Positions 13,401-26,666 of a DNA stretch of 64,000 nucleotides are shown piece after piece. Numbering within the stretch: position 1 is the first letter of the stretch; every line of letters begins with the position of its first letter. A model generated the notes under the pieces. The model was not told the origin of the DNA. It saw only the letters and a list, made by a program, of their open reading frames with translations, and searched no databases. The translations under genes and the position numbers were made by a program. Source of the DNA: Solenopsis invicta (Eukaryota; Arthropoda; Insecta; Hymenoptera; Formicidae); NCBI RefSeq assembly GCF_016802725.1, contig NC_052678.1, positions 6,936,001 through 7,000,000 on the forward strand, given 5' to 3'.

Positions 13401-14636
13401 ATTTTTCTTAATGTTGTAAAAAATTGAAATTTTTAATAACAAGAGTAAACTATAAAAATTATTAAATATTCACACAACTTTCACATATGCACATAATTTA
13501 TTTGAAGTGTTAATGTTAACACATTTCCAAATTTTATTTACTTTGCAGGAACCGTGCATGTCCGATACATCCTTAATCAAGCCTCGTTGATTCGGTTGGC
13601 GCGCGCTTGATGCGACCCTACTCACCTTCCTCCTTCGCGTACTCAAAGATTGAAAAAATCCGAAGCTCAAAACGATGGCGCCGTCAGTACCAACACCCAC
13701 CGAACCATCATTAACTAAGCGAAGAGCCTCATTTAACGGTTGCTGTCCGTATAACGGTTTCTCTCTTCCCTCTTTCCCCCTACGTTCGCCGTCGTTTTCT
13801 CCTCGGTAACGTTATTGCGTAACCTCCTTTATGCATGCATACGGTGGCATTTTTTCATACATCCAGTCTCGTGTATCTGACGACATTACTACCAGGGGAA
13901 AAAGAAAACGCAGCCGAGGCCTGCGAGAGTTTTTATATGCCTATCGCGTGCGGTAACGGGAACACGGAAGAGATGGAAAAATGTTAATCCGACGAGACTT
14001 GAATCTTATCTTTCTATTAGAAGAGCTTCAGGAGCTGTGTCATCATTTACTACGATCAGATTGATTCGCGCGATTAATTTTCGTTAACTCTCTCGGGAAG
14101 CATTGTCAATTGAGTTTTCACGCTTATCGAGCCAGTCGCGTCTGACGGCCTGAAGATCAATGATCGAAAGCGTTCACCGAATCGTGCAATAACTGGCGAC
14201 GCGAAAATTTATCATAAGTCACACCGTTACAGATTGTGTTAACGAGACAGTCATCGACGCGTTTATCGATGAGCACATTGCACCTCGCCGATCCGATCGT
14301 TATCGGCGCGTCCGCTTTGAACGCAACGGCTGTTGAAATACATGCGAGGCGAAAAGAAATTCACGTGGTCGAAGTTCACGTCCCGTTCGCGACGCATTTC
14401 GAGCGAAGCGGAAACGCGCGTGTCAATTAGCATTTTGCTTTGCAGATTTCGACCGACGAGGACAACAATGTTTTTTAATAGAGACGTTCGATTACGATCC
14501 GATTTTTTAGAAAATTAGTTTTTTTTTAATAGACCGACTTTTCAATCGATTTTTCCACACGATTTTGTTGTAAATCAATTATTTTAACAGAGAATCGAAT
14601 TTTCTTGTATTCAACATTTTTGCTTTCTGTCAAGAA

Positions 14637-14752
14637 TGCATTCAGATTCCCTCCCGAGTATCCCCCAGGGGGTACTTTTATCCTTATTGTTTGCCAAATA
14701 TTAGACAAGGATAAAATGACCTGGGGGATGTTTGGGAAGAAATCTGAATGCA
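14637..14752. repeat. Long hairpin with about 54-nt arms
   Basis: tgcattcagattccctcccg at the left pairs with the complement of gaatgcaac at the right. Shared inner blocks are catcccccagg/tatcccccagg and ttttatcctt. The loop is about 10 nt. Arms are about 80 percent identical. Either a MITE or a transcribed hairpin. Confidence 0.75.
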
Positions 14753-14892
14753 ACTTTGGGAGTTCCAAGCAACGTGAACAAATCTTATAACATTTTTATT
14801 TGTGTAGCAATTGTAACAAAATCTCTATTTTTTTTATAAATACGTGAAATAATTAAGATTTTTTATGCAAAGTTTTATGACACTACAGAGAT

Positions 14893-14956
14893 TACTTGTT
14901 CTATAAATAAATAAAATAAATAAATGAAGTTTAATTCACGTATTTATTTATAGAAC
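14893..14956. repeat. AT-rich hairpin
   Basis: ttgttctataaataaataaa pairs with tatttatttatagaacaa, with an AT-rich loop. Confidence 0.65.
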
Positions 14957-16438
14957 AATTCTTCGTATCGCAATAAAGGTTTATATAAATAATCTTGATT
15001 ACTTAAAGTACTTATAAAAAAAATATTAAACTACTTGTAAAGTGTGCAAGTATATATATTAATACGTTTTTAATTTCGAACTTTTGCAGACTATACGTCT
15101 AATATATCTTAAATGAAACACTTTATTTTATAAATACTTGGTTTTTTAAATCGATTTTCAAGAGATAGATATTTTCAATGCGAAATTTCTAGTAAATTGA
15201 TTCTAGCTATTTCAATTGGAGTCCAATACAAAATGATTTTTGATACGTGAATCGAACATAATCAGCGAGCCTATTAGTCAGCACACGCGGACGCACAGTC
15301 GCGTGCCTAGCAGGTTTCATCATCTAATTATCAATACAAACATTACAAACAACGTCACTGTCTTTGCTTGACTGGTCAATAATTATCCGAGCAAATATCG
15401 ACAGGTATTCGAATTCTGACAACTTTTTTCTTCGGCGCCGATGTAAACAAGAGAAGCGTGCTCCGCCAGTCCGACGATGCATTTTTCATTCGTCCTTCCT
15501 CCTTTTTATTTCTTATCCGAGGAAAAACGGCGACACACAAGGCAAGAATTAATGGTATGGTGCAAAGCTGTGAGCATCGTCGAGGAATATCATTAACCAG
15601 GATGGACAGACAGTCTCTTCACGCAATGCACTTTTGAACAAACACGCCGCTCGTAAAAACGATCGTCGCGTCGCAACGTCGCGAGATAGGATGGGTACAA
15701 GGAGAAGAGGGCCTCCGACTTTCCACGTGAAAAATCCTACACTTTCCAATGATTTCATTCGCGTCGCGACGCCACGATTCCTTCGCGCATAAAGACGCAA
15801 AAGGACTTCGGAGTCCTGAAAGCCACAATCTTTCGCGTTTAGATCAGATGCCGGCAAATTGTAGCCCGTTTTTGTATACGAGCTAAACTTTGTTTTTACA
15901 TAATAAAAAAAAAAAAAAAACAAGAACAAAAGAACTAAACGAATAAAAAAAACAAAAGAAAAAAAATTAATATCTTACGGCACATGAAAATTACATAAAA
16001 TTCAGTGTCTCTTGGATTCAAAGATAAAAATATTTTATTTTTACGACTATAAACGTTTTATTTTTATTTTAATGGGTATCACTGTCTAGCCGTTTACAGA
16101 AAAAAAAAACTTTGCCGATTCCTGACTTACAATTAGACGCATTGTACGTTGAGGTGTATAAATGTTTCGGGAGCGAGGAAAAGATATTCCAAATAAAAGC
16201 ACACAGAAACGCTATATATTTCATAATCAACATATATTTACGTTTTGTATGACAATGTATGTCTTTAATCCTGAAAAGGGAAAAAATTCGTTGGACACTC
16301 TTCCCGTAAACATTTTGCGGGATACTCTTCGCCTTCGATTTTAAAAGTCTTAAAATTATCTTATTTTAAAACTTATCACTGTACATCACTGGAAAAATTA
16401 TTGAAATTTGTAACGTTAAAATATTATAAATTCTATAA

Positions 16439-16493
16439 ATGATAATTTTAATATTATGAATTGTGAATATTATGATATTAAAATTATCAATTG
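16439..16493. repeat. AT-rich palindrome
   Basis: tgataattttaatattatga and its near-perfect complement meet around a short gaattgtga centre. Confidence 0.7.
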
Positions 16494-18718
16494 CACTTGA
16501 CCAGGTTGAGTGTCCAATGGGACTTCCCTGATCTTCACCAAATTGACATTCTTGTAAGATTTGTATGATTAAACTGCGGTTACATCGGGATTACTGGTAA
16601 AATCATAATGCGCGTTATCACGCACGATTTTGCGCGAAATCTGTAGTGAGATCATAATTAGTTGGCGCGAAAGCGCAACTTTACCTTTTTGCTTCACTTT
16701 TCGTCATTCAATCACGTTACACTAATTGTCCGTCAAGCTTTAAAATTGATGGCGATGAGTAAAACTTACTGACCTCAATTTTTTTTTCTCTAGCCGCTGT
16801 TTCTCTTTAGATTCACGAAATTTATTCCGCCGTCTCGTTTTCATATTGAAATCACAAAAAAAAAGAGGAAACAAAGCGCTGAAAGTAATTTTACTCGTCG
16901 CTAATTGCTACTTATGTACAAAATTACGATACGCGAGGATAGAAAAATATATATAAATATATATTGTACAAGGTATAATACTATCGTTATAAAATCGGCC
17001 AAAACTCCGCGTTGCTTATAAGTAGGTGCGGTACATTTACACTTAAATATTACATACGTTATCGATAAAGACAATTCCGCCATTATATGATTATGAAGTG
17101 AAATGAGATGATTACATGCGATGAGGATTATCAATAAAAGCGCTGGCAGTTTCTCATATGAAAGTATAATTGGTACATGTCTATTATTATACGCGCGAAT
17201 GTCGATACAATTATGACGATTCACCGAGTGTCATCGAAAACTGACATAAAGCTACACGCGTGTATCACACACGTGCCGATACGCATGATAACAGTACGTG
17301 GCTCGCAACTTTGTTTGTGCCGTAAGATCGCACTTGGTAGCACGTATAAAGAGAAAACCTTGCAGCTGATAACAAGAATATAAAGTTGAACAACAATATA
17401 AAGTTGATATGCACGCATAATTTTGCGCGTCCTTCTATGCCGCTGCGTCTATTTGCACAAAACCTGCAATTCGTAAAGACAAGCAATAGACGAGCCTTTT
17501 TGACTCTTAATAAATTTGAATCAATTTTTCGCCAGTGTGATTAAACGAGAAAATTTTAATCGGAGAATGAAACTAATTAATTTAAGTTAATTAAGTTATA
17601 AAGTATACGAGTCAAGTATTTTTCTTTTACTTTTTGAAGTTGGCGAGCCACGTTAACAAAATGATCGGCATCGTAATTTCGTTTGACTCGTAATCTGTTG
17701 TCTCACGGTGTCATCTCAAGCGGAATTTAAATGCGAATCATCAATGAAAATCAAAATGAGAGGCACTTACCCACCAGCATGAATGACGTCGCTCGTTCTA
17801 CCCGCGGGGAAAAAAAAGGTTGATGTCGAATGACGTATGCTTGATGACGGATCGTAGGCATGATATAGGATGAATGCGTGAAGTGATACATTACACTAAA
17901 TAATGAAGGCATACGTATCCTTCTTAAATACGTAGATTTTCACGAATACACATATTTTTGCGAATACAAAAATGCGATCCAATGACGATATAATATGTAC
18001 AAAGTATATATAAAACGCTATGAAAATTACGTATATACAATACAAAACACATACGAATATACATATACAAAAAAATGCATACCGGGGAGTGATGAAATTG
18101 AATAAATTTAAATTAATGCTCCGATTAATTAATAGTAGTCGAACGTAACTAATAGTCTGAATTATAAAGAGCTCAATCAATAATCGATCGTCGTTCAATT
18201 CGAAAATAGAAATTAGCAAGTTCGAGATAAAGTTTTAAGATAAAAAGTCAGATCGATAGTAGTCAGGTAAAAGCATATAGCATACATAGCAATAGTAGCG
18301 TATAGTAGAATAGTATAGAGTAGTATGGAAAGTAGTACAAAGAGTGAAAAATAGTACAAATTTCAAGTCATCGAGAAATGTTCGACCGCAAGTTGTAGTC
18401 CGTTGTAAAACTTCTCCGTTGATGATCGTCAATTACATCCGCGCTGTGTGTTACGTCTGTGTTATGTATTGTGTGCGTGATTACAATCGCATCCCTTATC
18501 ACCAAAAGCGGACGCAGGAACGCACGTAAGGAACGCATTGCACTATATGTGTAATATCACAGAATTCACCCTTGGAACACTATAGGAAAAAGCGCGGTCC
18601 GTTCTCAATTCTCATATAAATAATTTTTCAATAGCACGCGCTTCATGATCTCACCGCGAATCCTTCTAGCAAGTAAGTTCTCTCTTACGTAGACGAGTCC
18701 TGTTTCGACGCGACGATT

Positions 18719-20332
18719 TTATCTACCGGACAAGAGACGCTGCCAATCGTCATGGGCTTTTTGCAACACTAGGTCCACCACGACAAAGGCATCCTCGATG
18801 GAGTTGTGCGTCTCTTCCTGTATCCTCCGGTTGAGCACCCTGCGCGCTATACTCTTGAGGCCGTTTCGATACGGCAAACCGAAATGATGCGGGTACAACA
18901 CACTAGTGTCGACGACGTTCTTGTGGATCATGCGTAACGCCCTGAGATCGTTCCCGAGACCGTGGCCCATCAGAATCGTTTCGGCGTAGATGAAATTCAG
19001 CAAGTCATGCTGCACTTCTGAAAGAGTCTTGGTGACGTTCAGCATGAGTTCCTCCGTGATACCGCTGAATTTCGTGTTATAGTCGATGATCTCAGAGCTC
19101 GGCTTGACGAGCGTGTCGTATACAACTTGACCGTACAAGTCAACGACGGTGACTCTAGCGAGCTCCAGACCATGCAGTGTGAAGCACATCTCACAATCCA
19201 TCGCGTAGATGCCGTAATTGTTGTCGTGTTGGAACACCGGGGACGGCACGGTGTGCACATAATCCGCGAAAGGCCCGTTGATTCCGGGGACTAGGCCGGT
19301 CCATACGTGCGTATTCCATTCGGCGCAGCCGCGCGAAAATCTAGACCCGTTGCAGCACGTATGGTACCAGCTGTTGTCGATCGCGCGGTGAAACAGCTTG
19401 CCACAGTGGTAGACGCAACGCTCTACGTGCATATACTCGCCGTTCTGATCGGTGTAGAAGATCTTTCGGCATCTGGCGCATGTTCTCTCCAGAAACCCTG
19501 TGTTGCCATCTATGCCAGATTCGTCCCTGTCTAGGCTCTTCTCAATGTCAAAACTGCTCTCGTCGTCGGAGCTCTCCTTGTTTGAACTGCCCTCCCTGTC
19601 GCAGCTCTTCTCGTGTTCGGAACACCTCTTGCCGCATGGGCTGTTCTCACTGCCGGAATGGCTCCCACTGTCATAGCTGTCTTCATTTTCAGAGCTCTTC
19701 CGGCTTTTCTCATTGTCGGAGCTGCTCTCGCTGTCGCAGCTCTTCTTATCGTCCGAACTCTTCTCGTTGTCGGAACTGCTGTCGCTATCGCACCTTTCCC
19801 CATTTTCGGCGCTGTTCTTATCATGATTTTTCTGTATGTCGGGACTGTTTCCATTGTAGAAGTTCTTCTCGTTATCGGACGAGCTCTCCTGTTCGGAATT
19901 GTCGGACGAGCTGGAATTGCTGTATTGGCCGCTGTCACTCTCAATCTTGGGACCCGACGGATACGGTACACTCTTTATCACCACGTAACCCGGACAGAAA
20001 ACTGATTCAATGGGGTAACCATGCTCGAACAATTCCTTCGGCGACAGCGTGTATTCGCTTATCGAGGGTGCCAGATAGGCAGGTATGTTGCTCAGAAACG
20101 GCAGTAGTAGTTGTTGATTCTCGTCCGGGACATCGTCATTGCTGGACGTGTCGCTGGTGAACACCTCGTGAGACGAAGGCTCCTCCGACACGTTGACGTG
20201 TTGAAACCGATTCCTGCTCCTGGACGCTTTCCCTGACTCTTTATCTTCGCGACGTGGGGAACACTGCGATTCTTTGCAGTCAGCTTGCAGCGACGACGAT
20301 GTCTTCTTCTTGGACTCTTTTTTCTTATACAT
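18719..20332 (-). CDS. REXO1: REXO1/GOR-like DEDDh RNA exonuclease (intron-free)
   Basis: Predicted 3'-5' RNA exonuclease of the REXO1/GOR branch of the DEDDh family. Counting from the first in-frame ATG (20332), the protein is about 537 residues. Seen: a lysine-rich N-terminus; a conserved-looking block around residues 90-125 (SEYTLSPKELFEHGYP); a Ser/Asp/Glu/Asn repeat at about 130-275; a Cys/His cluster at about 285-336 (TCARC...CVYHC...CC...C), as in the zinc-binding-like segment before the REXO1 nuclease; then the nuclease. Its motifs are Exo I YAMDCEM (D379, E381), Exo II GHGLGNDLRAL (D462) and Exo III HNSIEDA (H509, D513), so all catalytic residues are present. The frame stays open upstream to a TGA without another ATG, so a non-coding or short coding 5' exon is possible. 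The intron-free body suggests a retrocopy or intron loss. The gene is shorter than vertebrate REXO1 (about 1,200 residues). Substrate is unknown; RNA 3' trimming is inferred from the family. Confidence 0.88.
   Translation of the reverse strand: MYKKKESKKKTSSSLQADCKESQCSPRREDKESGKASRSRNRFQHVNVSEEPSSHEVFTSDTSSNDDVPDENQQLLLPFLSNIPAYLAPSISEYTLSPKELFEHGYPIESVFCPGYVVIKSVPYPSGPKIESDSGQYSNSSSSDNSEQESSSDNEKNFYNGNSPDIQKNHDKNSAENGERCDSDSSSDNEKSSDDKKSCDSESSSDNEKSRKSSENEDSYDSGSHSGSENSPCGKRCSEHEKSCDREGSSNKESSDDESSFDIEKSLDRDESGIDGNTGFLERTCARCRKIFYTDQNGEYMHVERCVYHCGKLFHRAIDNSWYHTCCNGSRFSRGCAEWNTHVWTGLVPGINGPFADYVHTVPSPVFQHDNNYGIYAMDCEMCFTLHGLELARVTVVDLYGQVVYDTLVKPSSEIIDYNTKFSGITEELMLNVTKTLSEVQHDLLNFIYAETILMGHGLGNDLRALRMIHKNVVDTSVLYPHHFGLPYRNGLKSIARRVLNRRIQEETHNSIEDAFVVVDLVLQKAHDDWQRLLSGR
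19510..19950 (-). repeat. Coding minisatellite: Ser/Asp/Asn/Glu-rich tract in the exonuclease gene
   Basis: Within the REXO1-like frame, imperfect units such as SSSDNEKS and SSDDKKSCDS recur for about 145 residues. At DNA level they are recurring purine-rich blocks; the + strand shows repeated tcgttgtcggagctg-like words. The frame is kept throughout. The tract sits between the LSPKELFEHGYP block and the Cys/His cluster, so it is an insertion in a linker, not in the nuclease. Runs of acidic residues and serines suggest casein-kinase-type phosphorylation, by inference. Confidence 0.75.
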
Positions 20333-23300
20333 ATGGTACTGCCCGGAGGACTGGATATGTTTTCTCGTCTCTCGCAAGCTCTCATCTTTATTTCATAGGA
20401 ACAAACAAATATAACGTAAGTTACTCTTCGCAGTTCTACATTGCTAAACATGTCCACACACACACACTTCTACACGCGCATGCAAATTTGACCCTTCTCT
20501 ATCTTTCTCTTTCTTTCTTTCTTTACTTATTCTAATAAATGAAGAAATCTCTGTTAATATTCGATACAAATATGGCTGGCACAATGTGAAGAGACAAGCA
20601 AATCCGATGTCTAATGGTTCAAGGTGCTCTCGCGAGATTTTGGTCCTGAGAGAAATCGAAATCGTTAAGCAAAAACCGCCGTTTGCATTCCTTTTGAGAA
20701 AAGACAGATAAGAATTCACAAAATTTATTCATGTGATCTTATGATAATCCGCGCGGCGCGTATACCTTTGTAATTAAAATCACAAAGAGGTTTTCGCTTT
20801 GTGCGAAGAAGAATGTAGATTTTCGGCAAAAAAGTAAATGGTGTGCTGCGGGCGGCGACCGCGTCGCGAGTTCTTGACCCAAAAATTGCCTCGGCCTTTT
20901 TCGTCTCGCGGTGACGCGTTCGTACAACAAACAGAACCGATAAAGACTGACATTATTTCGTTCATCGTGGGTGTATACGGAAAAAAGCATGCGAAATTCG
21001 ACACGCGATTATCCGATAAATAAGCTATCGCGCGATAGAAGGACGTTCGTGAAATCCTTCAAACGTCGGTCAGATTACTCTCATAATAGGCGACAATTGG
21101 ACGGAAACGAACTACGTGGTGAAAGAACGAGTGTAAAGGCCGTCGCACGTAAAAAAAAAAAAAAGTTAATCGTAACCGTAAGTCCATAAACAAATCGATC
21201 AAAAATACATCTTACATTTTAAAATGCTCGACTATGATTGGTCGACATGCTTACAATCTTACGATTACGACTAAAACGTTTTTTACGCGCGATGGTCTTA
21301 AAAGCGAAGAACTAGAAGAGGTGCAACCAATGAATAACCAATAGATGGGGTGAATATATTTTAATCGAATTTTAATCGAAGAAGTTTAGAGAAACTTCTT
21401 TTGTGCGCAGCTCTAAGAAATACTGAGAACAAAAGATGGGATTAACGTGTTCCTAGATGTGGATAGGACACCTGTTGGACTTTTGTTGTCCAGACTCCGC
21501 GAAGACAAAGGCAATGATAACATGGCCGGAAGTACGTTAGTAGAGATGACAACACTTGGTGTACAAAGTAGAGGTAGGGTAAACGTAAAGGGTTAGATCG
21601 AATCCAAATAAAAATCTGGAGGAAGGTAGAGAGATAGAGAGAGAGAAAAAGAAACGTCACGTACGCAGCCGTTCGTGCCACCCACATCTCGTCCACGTGC
21701 TGTTGGATACGTCGCTCAGCGGCACTCGCGACTTGTTCGCGCCACTCGATTCGTAGGCGCGGCGATTCGCAGCGCGAGGCAGATCATAGCGAGAGAAAAC
21801 CATCTGGCTGACTGTCGCCTCCGCGACGACGAGTACGCGTTCGCGATTTAATTTCTGGAAGACGCGCGCGAGTACGGCCACGCGGCGGCGCGTTGTTTTC
21901 ATTCGCAGCCCGTGTTATCTCGTTGTGCGAACGCGTTGACGCACCGCGATATTTCCGCCCCGAACGGAGGGAAGGGGAATCCTGAAATTTACGGAAAGTA
22001 CGCCGGCTTCCGCTGCGAGAGGGAACGATGCGTGATCCGCGACACGCGGCGGCGCGTTCGAGAACAGAGAAATCGCGAGGAGGGACTCGGCTTTTTATTC
22101 GAAAGAGCGCTCGCTCGCATGGCACAAGCGACAGCTGCGTTTTACGTATGCTTCAGTTACCTGAAGCGATGAGTAATCGATTCGTTTCCTATTGTTTCTT
22201 CATCCTAAAGACGCAATTTTGAAGCTTCCTCCGATAAGAATCCCACAGAGAAAAATGTAATTCTCCACGCTGAGGTGCACGCAGGCCGTTTGTAAGACAT
22301 GTAGAACGGATATTGTAAAAGATTAAATCTGCACAGAGGCTTTACAATCATTCTAACGTGTCGTCGCTCACACAAACGCGAGTCAAACGAGAGACTTTCT
22401 TTAGGGAGAAGCGATCTTCTACCAACTCCTCCCGACAATCGCCTCGCTTCGAGCGGATGTCTAATTCGATGCGATTATTTCATTCAATCGCCATCACGAT
22501 TCGCGCTAACGTCGCTTCGCGCTCTGATTGCTAATCGGGAGAGAAGAGAGAAACAATCCGCCGCGAGAGGAGACAATTAAGCTGTCTCTCGAGATAGTTG
22601 TAAAAATAACCGGAGGTAAGCTCGATGAGGCGCTCAACACGCGACTTTCGCTAATTACTATAACCGATGAAAAGAAAGGACGTGACGTGTGTTACTTTTC
22701 GCCGGTCAGCCGCCTCAGTCACGTCCTCGCGATAAATTTGCGCGTCGTTCGCATGTTTGGACGCTCGTCGAGATAAAAATAGCTCGGTTGCATATGGTCG
22801 CCCCGCATAGTGGCCGATGGAGGAATACTACATCTCGCGAAGCAAGTATCGCGCGTACGGAGCCCCTATTCGCAAATGCCAGGTATAACGCGCTCGAAAA
22901 AGTATATCATGACCGATGGGATTTACAATGACAGATATTTAATGCGTCCTGTGCGTACGCAGATTGTGCTTTATATCGTTTCCACACCTATTGTCGAATG
23001 TAAAAATTATCCTCAAGTTTATTTTAAACGTGACTTTCCAAGAAGCGATGCGTTTCTTGCGGAGAAAGTATTGGGCTGATGCTGAAGTTCTCTGATTTTT
23101 CCATCAAAGGAATTATAGATCTTCGTATCGTAAAACAGTTGGAAAAAGGATATTACAAAAGTTCTGTCTAAATAAATTAAACACAAAGAATAATAAAACA
23201 GTACCAATTTTACATTTTAATTTTGTTAAAATTAAGTTTCCAAGTTTATTTAACAAATGTGACGAATCTTTTGCGTCAACCTAATAGCAAAAAGTATTTG

Positions 23301-23924
23301 AATATTCATAAAATTTTTCTCGGGGCTTCGTTATAAAAATATATTCAAATTTCCGGACTGCCTGACTTCGGATTTTCCAGGAAAGCAAAAGCTAAGTCGC
23401 ATGCAACGCTGGCCGTTTGAATTATTTAGAAATACAGCAATATGATTGATAATCCCGTATACATCTTAATTGTATATCGATTCAATTTCTCGCAGTATTT
23501 TTACTTACTTGACTTCCCCGCAAAATTCTTTAAAAATTCGAGATTTCGGCTCGTAAGCTTCCATCGCAGATACCTCTTCGGAGACGTCATCCGAAGTCAC
23601 GCGAGATCAGATTTAGCCACGTGTCGATAGAGGATAAAACGTAGATTTGCGAGTAACGCCGAAACGCGCCGAAAGTTTTCGTCGCACAAGCGGGATATCG
23701 GCAATTGAATTTGAGCCAACTGCGCGCCCAAACGGGTAAGAGCGAGCCGAGGACAGGCCCGCGAGAGCAAACGGAAGGAGAGACAGAGGCAGGCGGAGAC
23801 GTGCACATACAGATGGGAAGAAGCGGACATAAGAGGGAATCGCTTGTTGCTCGGCTAACGGAATGCAGTATGACGGCGTCGTTCCAATATGTACCGTTGC
23901 GTCATTTAATAGAATCACTCCGCT

Positions 23925-23946
23925 CCTCTCTCTCTCTCTCTCTCTC
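23925..23946 (+). repeat. (CT)n microsatellite
   Basis: About 11 CT units at the edge of a CpG-rich region. Confidence 0.95.
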
Positions 23947-26539
23947 ATTCGTTCGAGGAAACCCGGTACAACTTTCCGACGAAGCGTGACTAAGTCGTTA
24001 CGCGGACGCGGGAACCGCGCGAGGATTCCCGCGATAATTTCCGTCGAACGGATTATGACGCGAAATGAATGACGCCGACCAGCAATTCCGGTAGCCCAAG
24101 AGAGACGCTCGAATTGGAGTCTGACTAATGAGAGACCGTGCAGTGCGATCAGTGCTGCCGCAGACGAGAAATTAATGACAGCCCGTTGGAATTTGTAGCT
24201 AATTTAATAACTGTCGATTATTCGACCAGGAAGCTGATTTATTATGCGGTCTGATTATTATACTGTTATTTATTGACGCGTGACTTTTTGTTATCTAGCT
24301 TCGTTCGCGTATATATCTAGAGCGTATCTGTTGATGTATCCGTGCGACGAGTCTGGGAGCTGGATAATCCCAGATAACATCGTCGTGATACTCCGTTATA
24401 GAATCTCGTGTCGCAATGAAATAATCAGTGTAACATATGATCGTATGCAAAAGAACTAATAAACGTATAAGAGAGAGTTGCCAAAATTGTACTAATACTT
24501 TCTTGTTTGATACTAATGATTTGCAAGTTAATATTGTGAAATTGGACGTCAATTGATATTTAAGGTACCTACTCCTTAACCTTTCGCCGAGAACAAGTTA
24601 ACATTTGTTATTTTATATCTTTCATGATCCTTTTTATGGCGTAATGTAAAAGATACGAGTGATAAAACAAGCAATCTCCTAAATCGTATCTGTCGGTTTC
24701 CAAAAGCATATCTCCTTTGAAAATAGTGAATTTACGAATTAAAATAATAAAATATTTGGTTGGAAAGATTTATATATATATTATTATAACAATCACAAAA
24801 TAAAATAAAAAATATTCATACATAATAATATAATAAAACGATTAGTGAATTCGATACGGGAATTCATATTTAATATTTCGTTTATCGAATATAGACCGGG
24901 CATATTTATCATTTTATAACTACATAAACACTGCATCATATTACAGCATGATAAACAAATGATAAATAAATAAACAAGAGTCATCAAATTTCCAATTATC
25001 GAATAATGTTTCTGCTTGATATGATTTAAAAATGTATAATAAATTTTATTAAATTATTTCAATTTTATATAATAATTGTAATAATTTTGTAATAATATAA
25101 ATATAAAATATTGTACAATAAATCTACTTTTATAAAAACATAAGCATGCAGAATAAAATGCTAAATTATTATCAGCTATAATTAGTTGATGAAAAATTGC
25201 ATCGTATTTTTTTAAAAGTTTGTAAGAAAAAAATTGATACGATTTAGGTGACTGGTACGTGTCAGTGATATGCTCCTCTAACAATAAATTAAGAAATATT
25301 AGTTATATTATAATACAAAAATGTCGTCACATAAATAATGATTTATAACATATTTTCGTTAATAATAATGTCACTAAAATTGCCTAGGAACGAACTATCT
25401 TCCCAAAAGTCCAGTTTTTCCAATTTTGATCTGGACTTTACTTCTTTTCATGCAAAAGTGGGGCAATTCCCGGCAATGAGATAATGTTAATGATCAAGCT
25501 TGTCGATTTTTCCACGCTTACGCGACCGCGATGTTTCTTCATGCAAAGTAAATACCTAGATACACATAGATATACCTAATAGTCGCGCCAGACTGTATAC
25601 CTACCGCACCGAACCGATTCGACTGTCTCGTGATTCAATTTAATCTATTCGTGCGGCGCCGCAAATTTTATTCGCATTTTATTCACCGAAACAATAATAT
25701 AAAAAAAGAAATAAGTGACAAATATATATTCATGTTATTTAATTCTTTTCGCTTTTACGTAACCAAATCAGATTTTTAACCTGCTAAAACGAATTATAAT
25801 AATAATAGTAATTGCGGAATAAAATCTTCGATTTATTCGCGCGTTTGTCAGTGCTGATGAACTGAATTATTTAGACCAGTGGTCGGCGTTAATCGCAACT
25901 TTTTCATTCTGATTTTCGTGTCGAACATGCCCGCTATCCCTACCTTATCGCTCGCATTTCGGCAATAAGCTATCGGATGACAACGTCACGTGATTATGGC
26001 ATGCAATGCTCTGAGCAGCGGTATCATGCGATGGAACTGATTTCTCTACTGAAACATTTTGTCGGTACGACCGCTACGACAAAGAGACAAAAGAGAAGCG
26101 AGACGCCCGTTTTATTTATTGTTAAACATATCCGGCATCTCGTTGCCGAAGTGGAGATGGTAGGCGTCTACACGAAAATCAAGCCGAAAGTTGCCTTCAA
26201 CCAGGGATCCGAACCGAATCGGAATCGAAATCGAAAATTTATAATTTTTTTTTTACATGAATCGAAATTGAAACCAAATTCAATAAAGTTTATAATGCCG
26301 ACATATAAAATTATTATCGGCTTAGTTTTTTTTCTTGTTTTTAATCTATACATAGATGTTTTTTTTTGTAGCTGAATTTTACAGTTTAAAACGGAAACTA
26401 AAAATTATTATTTTTTTAACGTTTTTTTTTATAGTTATTGTTACTCGCGTGAGGAGACGAATTTAAAATAAAAAAAAGACTGTTTTCTATATTTATTCTA
26501 GTAAACTGTGTATGTGTGTACGTGAAGAGAAAAATAGAC

Positions 26540-26600
26540 ATTTTAAAATGTACTACTGCCTTTCAGGTCATACCCCCCTTCAGGTAGTACATTTTAAAAT
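26540..26600. repeat. Hairpin with perfect 17-bp stem
   Basis: attttaaaatgtactac and gtagtacattttaaaat enclose a 27-nt loop containing tttcaggtcatacccccctt. Confidence 0.8.
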
Positions 26601-26666
26601 TCAGGCAAAATTTTAATTTGGAAAAACCTTTCGGTCCGGGTCCCTTTCAATACAACCTCTAGAAAA

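Larger units (their letters stand above)
13401..18718. other. Gene-free stretch
   Basis: CpG-rich at about 13550-14450 without a credible frame, then AT-rich with the hairpins listed separately. 18230-18340 has repeated tagtag/gtagta words. No exon recognised. Confidence 0.45.

Noticed and set aside
15549..15929. 126-codon frame on the - strand
   Set aside because: Starts in an A/T homopolymer (Phe run) and has no family resemblance; a second frame overlaps it.
19480..20160. 226-codon Cys/Ser/Arg-rich open frame on the + strand
   Set aside because: It is the antisense of the Ser/Asp repeat in the REXO1-like gene; the Cys-Arg-Ser pattern is the complement of that repeat.
25977..26375. 132-codon frame on the + strand
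   Set aside because: It passes through an aaccgaatcgg/aatcgaaatcg repeat segment and T-runs; composition follows the repeats.
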